This document shows positions 34,566 to 47,800 of a stretch of DNA of 64,000 nucleotides, piece by piece (the first letter of the stretch is position 1; every line of letters begins with the position of its first letter). The stretch comes from Cristatella mucedo (Eukaryota > Bryozoa > Phylactolaemata > Cristatellidae), in contig WPIO01000035.1 of NCBI GenBank assembly GCA_009760855.2, positions 3,857,501-3,921,500 on the forward strand. Direction: 5' to 3'. Below the pieces are notes generated by a model. The model saw nothing but the letters and a program-made list of their open reading frames with translations, did no database searches and had not been told where the DNA came from. A program made the position numbers and the translations under genes.

Positions 34566-36960
34566 ACTTATCTTTATGGATTAGCGTGTTTACCCAGGCC
34601 ATTGCCGTCAATCGCCAAGCATTACCATCGTCATAACGCGAATATTTCGTGCCACTTAAGTATGGGCACAGTTAGATGTTAGCACTTAAGTGAAGCTAAT
34701 CTTGTTGTTTTCTGTGGATTCCGGAATAGACCACGACTCTTGCTGGTGAATGCCGTAGATTGCTGAAGTTTAAGGAGCAAAGCAGCTTGAAAATGCCATT
34801 GATTCAATTTAGATGCAGCGACATGTTATAAGCAATGGCAATTAGAGCGTTGCACTACCATTTCTCATTGATTGGCCGCAAGTTATACTCATGGCCCAGG
34901 CCAATAGTGCTGATTGATGTTGATAGCTTGCAATTGTACGTGCACGACTGGTTGAAAGGATGTCATTGCACTTTAAACTCAGTGTGCCGTGACACGTAAG
35001 AAAGGTTTGAGCTTGGCCCAGCAATTATCTGGTGATTCGCAGTGAATCTTAACGGATTCCCGTATTTCCCAATGCCAATGCAATCGATTGCTATGCATCG
35101 CTCGACATTGAAAGCACTGAGTAGGTTGGAAGTATTTCTGCTTCATGCAGTGAGATTTTCCGTGGAATGAGAATTTGATCTAGGTGCAGCCGATATCCCG
35201 TCGATATTTTAAAAGGATTGTGATATCAGTCCCTGCTGATGCTTTTGATTGCCGTCCATCGTAGACATGTAATCCTCAAAATGGCTTGCCACTTATACGG
35301 TTTTACGTATGACACAAAGAAATGTTAAATGCACTGACAATTTGAGCGTATCCCGGCCAATTCGTAATCGATTTGCTAAGGATTGTAGTTATTTGTGGTT
35401 CTAGCCAAACTATTGCAGTAGAAAGCTATTCATTGCTAGAGTTAGTATTAGCATAATTATATTTCATGACCTCATTGCCTTTTACGCAGCCTGCTTTGTA
35501 AAGTTCATTCAAAAAAGAGCGTTGATAAATTAATTTCCGGGGTATTTGCAACGGATTACTGTATATTGTAGTATTGGCCTTGTCCCTTGCACTTAAATTC
35601 AGTGCAGTGCTGCATAATGGTGGACGAAATTGTAGTAAAATTGAGCGATAGACGATAACCAAAGATTAAAGGAATACGCAATCCCTATTGGAGCTTAAGG
35701 TATGAGCATTCCTGTCATTTTGCCACGGATTGAGGTATTGGCCGGGTCATTGCAATCGATCGCAGGGCATTGCTGCAGAATGGTGACTGCAATTATAGTG
35801 CTAGTGCACATTAACTGAAGAACAGAGCAGCATGTAGTCAATCTATTGTAAGCGTCTGGGTAGCTCTACTACGGATTCTGGGGATTGTGGTGGTCTTGCT
35901 GTATGAGACCGTGTAGTTGCACTAGATTGCAGTGCATTGCATGTGACCGGGTATGCACAATGGAGTGAAATTGTATGGGCTCACTTTGAGTTGAGTCGGG
36001 TCCTATATGCAAGGTAAAGTAGAGCTTCACTTTAGATTTTTAAGCACGACCTGCGATGGAATAAAACGAATTTCTGTATTTTCCCATGTCATTTCGGGCG
36101 ATTGCTGTGCACTGCCAGAGTGACCAGATGCCTAATTCTCTCTGTTATTAGCAGGTGCACAGAAAACAATATGCCCTTTAATATGCAATGAAAACTGTAG
36201 CTTGATGCAATATATTTCTAGCCATTTTGTTCCAGATTCGGTGGTTTTCTGTTGATTTGAGTATTGGCCCAGGCTGTTGCAGTCGATTGCAGCTCATCAT
36301 ACGAGAAAAGTTACACCAATGCAAGTGAAATTTTACGAGTACAATTGTCGCCGAGTGGGCTGTCACATGTAATCAAAACAGGGGTTTATTCAGCAGGATT
36401 TCGGTATGCCGTGGAATTAAGCAGATTGCATATTGCATTTGGCAGTACAATCTTATTTCAGTGGACTTCAAGAGTAATCTTGAGTGAAATTGTAAACATT
36501 TTCGTACGAAAGTTTTACACATAGCCTAGTTTCATATTCCAAGCTTTTTTTGAGCTTTATGCAGCTGATTTGATGCGGATTTGAAGTTAATTAAATTGAA
36601 TTGTTGTGATTTGCAGCGAATTGCAAGAAAAACGTGAGGTTTTACAGCTCTTTTGCAAGGGTGCAGGTATCCACAATGACATGAATTTCATGGATAGATA
36701 TTATCGAGATTGCACTAAAATATCCGAGCGAAATTTGAGCTAGGCGACGCCAATGTGCGGTCGATTTCAAACTAAATAGAGTGGATTTTGGTAGATTTTT
36801 GCCGATTGCCATAATTTGTCTGGCCTGAATGCTAAGTCTACTATTAATGATTAGTGCTCCATATGTAACGATATTGGTTTGTGGCTCAGGTGCTTTCCCT
36901 GGCCTTGCCTGTATCATTGCAAAGGCAATGTAAAAGTCAATCTGCATATGTGCTGATTGA
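34380..36960. repeat. Degenerate tandem satellite, period about 170 bp
   Basis: A core resembling GGCCCAGGC.ATTGCAGTCGATTGC recurs. Approximate positions: 34428, 34601, 34749, 34903, 35077, 35238, 35359, 35543, 35749, 35916, 36090, 36276, and weaker ones after. Spacing ranges from about 120 to 205, mostly 150-190. A second phased motif (TGCAGTGA.ATT-like) lies between cores. It has no coding capacity. The period is close to a nucleosome repeat. Confidence 0.55.
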
Positions 36961-37099
36961 ACTTTAGCAACTCCAGATTAACATTGTAAGTTCTATTCTA
37001 CATTCAATTGTAACTACATGCGAAAATTGTACTAAAGTTTATGCACTCCCATTGCCTGAGTGTTTATTTAACTTACTGGCATTGTCACGATTTTTATAG

Positions 37100-37148
37100 T
37101 CGGAGGCTTGGTGGTATTGTGTGTGGTTTTTCATGTTTTAGTGTGTGC

Positions 37149-37192
<44 letters not shown>

Positions 37193-38330
37193 CTGTGTGT
37201 ATGTGTGACCGCTCGCACCTGCCTGAGTTCGTGTGTGTGTTCGGGCGTCCATGTGTTTCTCATGAAGTCTCAACCGAAGTGAGGACGCACTGACTACATC
37301 AAATTAGCTGTGCTTAAGGTGAGCAGGAGCTCCTCATAAACAACGACTTAGACCTGCATGCATCTCGATATGTGGGTCCCAATGCATACACAAGTCATGC
37401 GAATGTTCGTTAATCAGTATTGTGGGAACCAGCTTCTTTAGAAGCTAGGAAATTTTGTGCTCTTTCACGTGGTAATATACTCTGTGGTCGCTTATGGAAT
37501 ATTGCACGTGTAGTCTCAGGCTAGATTTTCTTTAGTTTTCGGAAAGTTCAAAAATTCAAAGCACAGTATGTTACCGTGCATGGGAAATCTAATAGCTCTA
37601 TGCACAAAAGCAGCAGTTATGGCTCTTAAACTTCGCCGAAAGCCTAGTAAATATTTAGCTTTGTCGGTCACTACAAGAAAAAGCTAATTCTTGCTGCCTA
37701 AAGCGATCACATGTGGCTCTGTTGGTTGTACTTTTTACTGAGCTGCAACTGTCAAGAGGCTTCGGTAATGATCATGGGCTGGTTTTGAAACATATTGTTC
37801 ACTTGAAATAAGAGTGCTGTTTGGCTAGCACTAAATCGGCTCTCGGCAATATAATGAGAGCCCGGATAAAACCTGAGGCCTACTTTCGGTTGTTACCTTT
37901 TCAGTGTGCAGCTCATTTACAGCCAAGAAAAAGCTCATTAAGGCAGCCTTTCCAAATTATAAATCTGTAAAGCTTGGCTTTAACTTTAATTGAAGCAAGC
38001 TCAATATTGTTAAGAAATAATTCTTTAGCTCAATTTAAACAAATACCTCTGGCAGCAGGGCTAAACGTTCATCACCTCGGATCCATCAGTATTGCAAGAG
38101 CTCATTGGGAAACCGAACAGTCGTGGAAAATGTATACAGCCGTATCTCTTGTATCTATCGTGGGGCTTTTATATGAGATCTTCCTTTGTCTTAGCCAGAG
38201 CCTTTTGAGCCCGGGACGCTCTGCAAGAGGTAATTGCAAGGGACGCCAGAGCCCCACTCACTGAATGGCACGTCTTTTGTTAGCTTTTGATTATCAGGAC
38301 GTGACGACGATCGAATAGCGACTCGGGTGC
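37100..38330 (-). repeat. SegR copy with TG microsatellite
   Basis: It aligns in direct orientation with 39770-41700: the TG tract, an ACCAGCTTCTTTAGAAGCT hairpin-like box, GGCTTTAACTTTAATTGAAG, and the GAGCCC..CTCTGCAAGAGG end. Its right part is the reverse complement of 10190-11320. Confidence 0.65.
37141..37188. repeat. TG microsatellite
   Basis: A nearly pure (TG)n tract of about 48 bp. The frames through it are low complexity only. Confidence 0.95.
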
Positions 38331-38463
38331 TTTCCCTTTTCCTCGCCTTTCGTTTTCCAATCGCACCTGCACGACAATGAGAAGGACCTGGTGGCTCGCC
38401 TGCTTTCCCTCACTGAGCCTTTTGCTGTTACTGAAGCAGTACAGTAATCAGGAGTTGCTGGTG

Positions 38464-38650
38464 CAGTGGTCCTAAACCTCTTGAGGCCGCGACCCTTTAG
38501 TACAGTTCCTAGTGTTGTGGAAACCCCCAGCCATAAAGTTACTTTGTGCAAAATGTGGAAAAACGTGTTCTACAACGGTCTTAGGCGAAGCCTTCGAAAG
38601 GGTCATTTGGCCCCCAAAGGGGTCGTTACCAGACAGTTTGAGAACTGCTG
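38464..38650 (-). mobile_element. SPIN-like hAT MITE, third copy
   Basis: The ends are CAGTGGTCCTAAACC and GAGAACTGCTG. The inside carries GACCCTTTAGTACAGTTCC and GGTCTTAGGCGAAGCC. It interrupts a SegR repeat. Flanks TGCTGGTG / TGCTAATG fit a diverged 8-bp target duplication. It is an independent insertion from the other two. Confidence 0.8.
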
Positions 38651-38821
38651 TGCTAATGGTGGTTTATAACTCAGGTCCTTTCTCTTGCATTTACTTTTGC
38701 AGTTACTCAAGCAGTGCTGTTCTCAGGACTTGGTGTTCAATGATTTGTGATACTGGTGCTTTCCCCTGCCTTGCATTTTTTAATAACAGCCCTAGTGCAT
38801 GCTATTAGTAGTGATAAATGG

Positions 38822-39330
38822 TAATAATAACTTTGTCATAAAGCCCTCCGAGAACGTAATCTTCTTCTCGGCACTTCAAATCTGCTGTAAAGGATGCATA
38901 ATCGGATGATTAGTGGTTGCATGCTTAATGAACAACGAGCACATGGTGGTTTAAAGTAGCATTTACAGGGTCATCATGCAAATATGGTTAGTGGCAGCAT
39001 GCACAGTGTCAGCAAGCACAAGCAAGCAAAGAAATGAGAGCATAGACCTGCTAAATTCGGTGATAGATAGATGCATTTTTAGTTACTTTTTAAATGTGGT
39101 AGAGTCAGTGGATGGCATGACGCAAGTCGGAAGTCAGTTCCAGGCTTCGCAAGCAAACAAACTACAGACATGGTCTTCACAAAGGATTTAAAATTCAAGC
39201 AAGGTATAGGTTAAATAATAGGGTACACAAATGGCCTCACTGCACCACTGAGTGATATAGACGTCGGAGTCTTTTCTGGAAATAGGACAGCTAAAGTATG
39301 GTGACGATCGTTTTTTTTTATCACACGATT
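38822..39330 (-). mobile_element. LINE family 1, 3' fragment
   Basis: The inverted 3' end begins at an AATAATAA remnant, followed by the AAAGCCCTCCGAGAACG box, the CATGCAAATATGGTTAGTGG box, and decayed terminal RT codons. Confidence 0.7.
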
Positions 39331-39769
39331 AGATGATTTAACAATCCAATGCACTCAGAGGCAGTAGGGCCGTCTAGGCTATCACTGACGCTTGCAATAG
39401 GAATTACAGAGTCGCCTACTGCAAAGCTCGAATCTACGACAAGGATTATGAAGAGCTAGCACCTGGAAGCTAGGCTACAACTAGAAACAGTCGGTCGTCA
39501 GAGCTGTAAGGAGCTTCTTTACGTGTGGAGGCTAAAGAGTCTGGGCCTAACACTTCATGCTGTGAAGACAATAAGAAAGATCTTGCTATCTGCTCAAGTG
39601 CTGATTGAGCACTAGCAACAGCTAATTCCCACTGAGAGCCTATTGCGTTTTGCATTCGATTGCAATTCGGAAAGGTAGTTTTATTGATGGGCATGCACTC
39701 CACTTCCATGCATGAGATTCTCATGTTGAGGCATTTACTAGGTTTATTAACACGGCAATTAGCTTCTAA

Positions 39770-39820
39770 GTGCCTGGTATGGTGTGCTTGTGTGTGCTTG
39801 TGGTCACGTGTGCAAGCAAT

Positions 39821-39856
<36 letters not shown>

Positions 39857-41700
39857 TGTGAGTGTGTGTGCGTGCATGTGTGTGTGTGTGTGTGTGTGTT
39901 TGTGTGTGGGTTTGTGTGTGTGTGTGTGTGTGTATGTGTGTGTGTGTGTGTCTAGGACAACCCGACCCAGCATGCATGCATGTATGAGCATGTGTACGCT
40001 TTCTCGGGTGTGCGAGCATGAGCAGCGATTCTAATGAGGGTAATCTGAAATGATGTAATGATGATTCTATAGCCATAGCCTATGATTAGGATGAGTAGGA
40101 GTTGTAAATTTACAACGACTCAGCTAAGCATGAATCATAATATGTGCGTGGTAATGCACACAACATTCTCAATGAATGCTTCGTGTAAGTTTTATGGGAG
40201 CCAGCTTCAGTAGAAGCTGGACATATCTGTAGTCTTTAAATTGGAATATACTCTACATTGGCGTATGTAATATTGCAGATGTAGTATGAGGCTATGGTTC
40301 AGAATTCTTAATCGCCATGTTACACCATGCATAAACCTAGCAATGTAATTTTTCTCCGTCGAATCTTTTATTGAAGAGTGTGATATCTTGAAAGTACAGC
40401 ACCTGTATCTAGCTAGATCTATGCAGCAACTCGGCAGTTAGAGCATCAACAAAAAATTCATCGAAGGCTCTGTCAAATTATTGGCTTCGTCAGTCTCTGT
40501 AAGAAAATGCTCACTCAGACTGACTATAACTTTGAACAACAGCTCTCCATCGCTACTTTTTACTATGACATAGCTGTCTAGTGGTCTCGGTCCCAATCCT
40601 TGGGTCAAAAGTGCAGCATAATGCTAGTGTGGAATATAAGGGCTGTGAAACTAGCACCTGGGAATGATGGCCATTTCCCTGAATGCCGAAAGTCATCACA
40701 ATAGAATTGAATGGGTTTGGCTAAGGTTTTGGGCTTGAATATCTTGGTTACAAGTCATCAGAATTCTCGTCCGGTCGCTGAAGCCAGCCTGATAACCAGT
40801 TTGTCTGATATTTCTAGTCATTGAAAAACTTGAGCTGATTTAGCAGATTCATTGTATATAGTACCAGAAGAGCTGTAACAGCTATCAGCATCTCTAGCAA
40901 TGGAGAATCAACCGTAGCTGCACGGGAACTAACGATCTGGGTAAAAAAAAGAGACAGCATCTCACTCGTAGCATGTTAATCTGTATTAAAATTCAAAAAC
41001 ACCTACTTTATGCAGCTTGGTATGACAGCTAATCACACAATGCTATTTGTAATTGGTTATAAAGTTAAAATCTGGTAAGTCAGCAAAGGTCTGCTCTTGG
41101 CAATAATACCAGAGCTCGGAGAAATTCTCTGAGGACTAATTTCTGAAGTGGCAGATTGGAGATTGCAGTGTGGATTTCGTTTATAGCTGTTATTGGATCC
41201 TGCCAAGGTAAGACTGATGTAGTACTTGGAAATGACTCATTAAGGGTGCTTCACGAGATTTAAACCTGTAAACGTTGGCTGTAACTTTAATTACTTCGAG
41301 CTCAATAGTGTTGCCACGTGTTTGAAGCTTAATTTAATCCGGACTTGTACTAGTGAGGTTAGGCGTTCATCGGATTAGACCAGTCGCTGTATCAGGAGCT
41401 TGTATGGAGCCCAAGTTGAGGAAAATACTTGAAGGTGTATCTGTAGGGTCTCAGAGAACAGTGGTTGGACCTGGATGCAATTGACTCTCCGACAAATCCC
41501 TCTGAGCCCAAAGCTCTGCAAGAGGCAATCACCTGCTAGGCCAAAGCTCCATGTATAGCCAAGTCTATCGTTAATTATTAAATCTAAAGACATGATGGTG
41601 AATGGCTTGTGATTCGGGTGCTTTCTGTAGCCTGACCTTCTCCAAATAAAGCAGCATTGATCACGACCTTTGTGTCCCGGGTGCATTTTTTGCCTTGCCT
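39770..41700 (-). repeat. SegR copy with expanded TG microsatellite
   Basis: This is the partner of 37100-38330, with the same internal order. The stretch 40670-41130 is the reverse complement of 10800-11300 (for example the AGAATTTCTC.GAG.TCTG box). No gene was recognised in it. Confidence 0.65.
39821..39951. repeat. Interrupted TG microsatellite
   Basis: About 130 bp of (TG)n with GAG, GGG and TAT interruptions. Long open frames on both strands here are artefacts of the dinucleotide. Confidence 0.95.
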
Positions 41701-41739
41701 TTTCTAGTTAGTGAAGCGGTGCAGTGCTCAGTGCTCAGT

Positions 41740-42380
41740 GCTCATTTGATTCAAAAAATTATTGTGGCTTAAGTTATCTCAGGGTCTTGTGCTTGGTTTG
41801 GTTCTCTTCTCAGTTTATAATCTCTTTCTTGCCAATTTGGTATCCTAACGCAGTTTTGGCTTTCACTTGTATTCAAATTACACTCGACTGTACATGCTCT
41901 TTAATTTTAATGAGATCTCAAGCAGGAAGAACTCTCCCCATATAGAGAACAGCCAACTTTGTCGAGTTAAATTACGGTAAAACCAGCTTACTAGCGTTGG
42001 TAGAACTTCGTGGGTTTCAGAAATTAGAAAAGCTACCACTAAAAATCGGCTCTTCTGTGATATCTGCTGCTGCATCTGAACATCATAATCTCGGTGTGCC
42101 ATTCCGTAATGAACTTTCATTTGAAAACCAGAACAGCTCCACAATAAAGTCTACCTACTGTCAGCTACAAAGCCGTACGAAAAATTGGCCTCGCTTAGAC
42201 ATAATTAATCCATTCAGATTGATCAACCTATTTGTAACTTCTAGTCACGATTTACGAAACTCACTGTTTGCTGCCAGTCGTGCGGCCTGTGAAGTCAAGC
42301 TTGTGCAATCAAGCTAGTTCAATCAAGTGCGTAAAATTGCAATCAATTTTCACCAATTGTTGCTCAATTCTGCTTATCTG
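41740..42380 (+). mobile_element. LINE family 1, strongly decayed RT fragment
   Basis: Readable parts align to family-1 RT: GLVLGLV near 41780 (from GSVLGPVLF), and KLEKLPLKIGSSVISAAASE with a following STIKSTYCQLQ (41997-42317) matching KLERLTFKMGSASISPVASA. It has several frame changes. Confidence 0.7.
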
Positions 42381-43145
42381 ACCACATGCGGACCTGATTG
42401 GGTCTACCATACGATCTCTCTTATCTAAACACACTTGTGAATCGCGAAGCATCAAGACCCGTGACATCAATGACCGTACGAGAATATCCGATTCTCCTCT
42501 GTTCCCAGTCCATCTTCTGACGTCTCATCGTTAGTGGATTCCTACAGCATGACACTAGCAGACATGTTCCTTGAGTTGGCACGTCTGACTAAGTAGACCG
42601 TGCAATCTCGCCTGACTGCTTATTGGATGCCACAGGCATTGAACGAGCTAGGTCTACAAAGCTCATGCTTAAAAAACCGTATACAAGATCAGGACCAACA
42701 GCGAATCGACGGGCATATGAAAATTACTGTAGATCGTAAGAATCGATCCTACTAAATGTCAAGTCCAAATTTAATGCGAATAATGGGCTTTAGAATTAAA
42801 AAGCGGTAAAAAATTTAAAATGTGTGCAATTTTAAATATACAGTAAAGATTCAGTATAATTCACAGTACATTTTATAATTAGGTTTTAGCAAACATATTT
42901 TACATATTAACTCGGCGCTACCACGTAAATATGTCCTATATGTTAAGTACAACGAGTATTTAGAATAGCATTTAAAAGCTTATTCCAGATGCAGGTCACC
43001 CAGCATCACTTATGTATGGGCTTAATCCAAGATCTATCCAAGCAAGCTACTTATAACTTATTGCCAAACTAATTATCACTCAAGCTAAGCTACAGGTTAA
43101 GCCTTGAGACATATTTGCCAGTCTATAGATGCCAAGAATTTTATT
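42381..43145. other. No gene recognised
   Basis: The beginning may be further decayed LINE sequence; the rest is AT-rich and featureless to me. Confidence 0.3.
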
Positions 43146-43149
43146 TATA

Positions 43150-43288
43150 TATAATTCATTTTTATAGCACCCCAAGAGAACTTAATCTCTATTCAGGCGC
43201 TTTGCATATGCCTTGGGGCTCGAGCCCACGACCTCAGTCAGACCTTGGTCGGGGCGAGCACCTAAACCGCTAGACCAAACCAGCTCGA
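43150..43288 (-). mobile_element. tRNA-derived SINE with LINE-like tail
   Basis: On the minus strand a tRNA-like head has an A-box (TGGTCTAGCGG, 43277-43267) and, about 40 nt on, a B-box (GGCTCGAGCCC, 43227-43217). It is followed by AAAGCGCCTGAATAGAG and TTAAGTTCTCTTGGGGTGCT, the same 3' tail as LINE family 1. This is the typical build of a SINE mobilised by a partner LINE. It ends in an AT-rich run. Confidence 0.85.
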
Positions 43289-43507
43289 TTGTAATTTAAT
43301 AAGGAGCTTTTCTGAGTAAATATGAGTTTCCATTCCATAGGCATATTTTTCACTTACAAATCACTTTTTATTTATTAGTAGAGCGCCAAAACTTCATAAG
43401 AATAAACTTGAAATGTTAGCATGCGGTGTTAAGATCAAGCCCACAAGAAAATAAGATGAAGATAAAAAATTGAAACATGTATCGCAAATGAATCTGTTAT
43501 ACCAAAG

Positions 43508-43587
43508 TCATTTTCTACTGTCCTTAAAGTAAAATTCTTTTGTAAGTTGACTTACGACCGACGGCAACATCGCATGAAGCTCCGTTT
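43508..43587 (-). CDS. Caspase terminal exon
   Basis: The exon is 80 nt and ends in TGA at 43510-43508. It encodes LPSVVSQLTKEFYF and five more residues, matching the C-terminal strand of caspases (P...S.LTK.(F/L)YF). It is separated from the preceding exon by only 35 nt that start GT and end AG and contain a TAG in the read-through frame. The alternative to a 35-nt intron is a small frame-changing lesion. Confidence 0.75.
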
Positions 43588-43622
43588 CTACCAAATCTTT
43601 AAAAGTTCTTTTCTTAAAAAAC

Positions 43623-43763
43623 CTTCACAGTGATAAGCCATTATGTTGGCCACCATAGTAAGCATTGTTTGAAGATCCATGGTAGGTGGAGAATGCTTAA
43701 AGACATCAAAAAGCGCCAGGAAAAAAAATGATCCATGTTCATCATTCCTATAAGCCAAATAGC
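43623..43763 (-). CDS. Caspase p10 exon
   Basis: The exon is 141 nt, with acceptor TTCCTCTTCCAG and donor GAAG|GTTTTT. It encodes YLAYRNDEHGSFFFLALFDVF, followed by DLQTMLTMVANIMA. These match the p10 substrate-groove strand (Y.S.RN...GS.F) and the following helix (DL...LT.V...V) of caspases. It is open throughout and joins the preceding exon in phase 1 to make the PGY motif. Confidence 0.82.
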
Positions 43764-43874
43764 CTGGAAGAGGAATTTGCATAGATTTATTGCCTAAAAA
43801 GAGCCGTTCAGCAATTAAAGAGTTTCTAACAATCAGTTTAATCGAGATTCAAAACGGCGATAATGAAAGCTTAC

Positions 43875-44027
43875 CTGGTAGAGCAGAATAGGCTACGAGA
43901 ATGTCTGCTTCCCTGTGGAGCATTGGAGCTCCATCATTCGCATCTACGTTTCTCCTGCATTGTGCTTGCACAGGATTTATTGTTTCCTGAGAAATTGTTT
44001 TGAATGTGCTGAGGTGCCACGGCATGC
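43875..44027 (-). pseudogene. Caspase ACRG active-site and p10-start exon, frameshifted
   Basis: After acceptor TTTTGCAATCCTAG the exon starts with codons for ACRG. This supplies the catalytic Cys directly after the FIQ of the previous exon, in phase 0. About 40 nt later the frame must change to read READILVAYSALPG, the start of p10, which ends at CCAG|GTAAGC. The exon is 153 nt; 3n+1 would be needed. It therefore carries a one-base loss or equivalent in the p20/p10 linker. Confidence 0.78.
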
Positions 44028-44231
44028 CTAGGATTGCAAAATACAACGCGGAAATAAAGGAAAAATAATCTCCACCCATCGCTGATCATGCAATAGATAA
44101 GGCTGCTCATCAGCCGATTCAAAATTTTCTGAAAGCTCTATAACTTTGTAATAGCTCGTAACATTAAAGTAGCAACAATATATAGACAGCTTGAATTCTT
44201 ACAAGTAGTGCATTAAACGATGTCGGTCATT

Positions 44232-44462
44232 CTACATTAGCAGCTGGAAATCAGAATACAGCATTTCGGTAAAAGTTGGGAGTTGGATCGTTGTAGGCTC
44301 AATTTGCAAGTTTGACACTTTGCGAATTGTTGAAGACCAACAGCTTAAACGAAATCTTTCAGAGTCTACCTGCCTGTATTGAAAGGCATCGAAAAGCTCG
44401 TAGTAAAATACAATTCTAGAAATTTGTGCACTACTTATAAATACGTTGAAAATCCCTATCAC
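44232..44462 (-). pseudogene. Second, decayed caspase p10 cassette
   Basis: A continuous 76-codon frame aligns residue by residue with the neighbouring p10. RIVFYYELFDAFQ matches GSFFFLALFDVFK, and IQLPTFTEMLYSDF matches MLPSVVSQLTKEFYF, with the same spacing between them. It lacks the 35-nt gap seen in the main copy. It lies inside the intron upstream of the ACRG exon on the same strand, so it is probably the 3' end of another, broken tandem caspase. No ACRG or SHG exon of its own was seen. Confidence 0.55.
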
Positions 44463-44469
44463 TATGACT

Positions 44470-46090
44470 CATCGCCTCATAATGGATAAAGAGTATTCCT
44501 GTGTTTATTAACTTATTCTCATAAAAAAATTTGAAAAACTGGGAATCTTTACGGATATTAACATCTCATTAACAATGTGTACGATCCTTTCCAATAAAAC
44601 TCGATAGAAACAATTTATTTGACTTTGAGAAGTTTACACATACTTTCTCTAAGCAAACAATGGTTTAACTAAACTGATCGTATATGATAATTATCTTTTA
44701 AGATTAGTTAACAGCAAATGAAATCGCGTACTTAATTAAGTTATTACAGTTTTAGCTGCACTGACATTAATTTTCTGTTTTGCATTAACTGTAATGTGAG
44801 GATTACAACCATTAAAACGGTAAAAGTAGACTTGAAGCTGCCAAGGAATATAATTAACTCTCGCTGCTGGATTGCATTTTTGATCACCTACTTCATGCAT
44901 ACCTTCAATTTAATAATATACTAATTCCGGAACGACTAGCAATTTACATCATTACAATTAATTATTTTTCCGTTCTTTTGTAATCTTATTAATCCGTTAC
45001 TGTTTAATTATTTTTCTTGAAACGAAATTTGAACGAGATATTTTAAATGCTGGACTTTAAAGAAATTGGTTTAAAAACTGAAGACGAGACAATAAAGGTT
45101 CATATCGTAATATCATCGCCATCCGATATTGACATTATCAACGTTGATGGCTCACAAAGGATGGTGATTGCTCTTCGATTCCTGAATTATGGGATTCTTT
45201 TAATGCTCAGTGATAATAGGTTTTAAAGCCCTTTTGTCCAGAACCAAATGGTCTTAGTCAATGACTTTTTGCAGCACCATATTCTGCTTCTCTGACCACA
45301 TACTTATTCCACTGAGTCGACAGTGTGCAGGTACCCTCATCTGCAAGTACAATCAAATGTGAATTGCTAAATCCAAAGACTCTTACAAACGATGCTGTCC
45401 CGGTGAAAATATCTTCTTCGCATCTACTACTCAATCCCGCTAGCGACTTCTCCTCATTAATAAAATGGCAAGACACAACAATTAATTGTATGTTCTACGA
45501 GTTTGCACATCTGATTAAGCAAAATGTACCCATGCCGAGACTGCTTGCAGTTTACCAGATATTTAAATAGCTATGTCATCTTCTCACAGCTTGAGAAAGT
45601 ATGTTCAAGTTCGAGACTGACTTTTGATGACAGACGTACGAGAACTATGGTAAACCATAGAATCCATCCTCGTTCAGGCTAATATAGCTTCTATACAAAA
45701 TATGGATGAGTCACAGTTACACAGTGCAAAATGGTAAGGTCTAAAGTAAGCCGTCTCCTTGACCGATACCAGGTTATCTCCTTAGCTAGTGATTCCTGGG
45801 GCGATCTACCCGATTGATTCTCAATCTTGTCTGTCGCAATATCAATATGATTTATTCGTACATCCATAAAGTAGCAGCATGCCTTCTGAACTGACGTATC
45901 TTAATTCCGTGCAGCACGTCAATGTCTACATTTCAGGAAGCTACTCGGTACCTCAACCAGGAAATGTATCTCTGACTACTATTAGACTACTAGTAGACTA
46001 CTATTCCTCTATACCCTGTATCGATTCTCCTGGTTCTACGATGTATAAGTCCTTTTCTATATACCACCTACTAGCATAATCAAAATTTCA
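44470..46090. other. Unassigned; possible divergent LINE remnants
   Basis: Short plus-strand frames at 45047-45229 and 45325-45570 loosely resemble RT spacing (VDGSQR; TTINCMFYEFAHL) but without a diagnostic motif. The region lies in the 4.8-kb caspase intron. Confidence 0.25.
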
Positions 46091-46099
46091 TTGAATCAA

Positions 46100-47800
<1,701 letters not shown>

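Noticed and set aside
39470-40076. Frames of 90-173 codons on both strands
   Set aside because: They run through the TG tract and encode Cys-Val or Thr-His repeats; low complexity only.
45047-45570. Possible small plus-strand gene
   Set aside because: Only loose resemblance to RT spacing and no diagnostic motif; left as unassigned.
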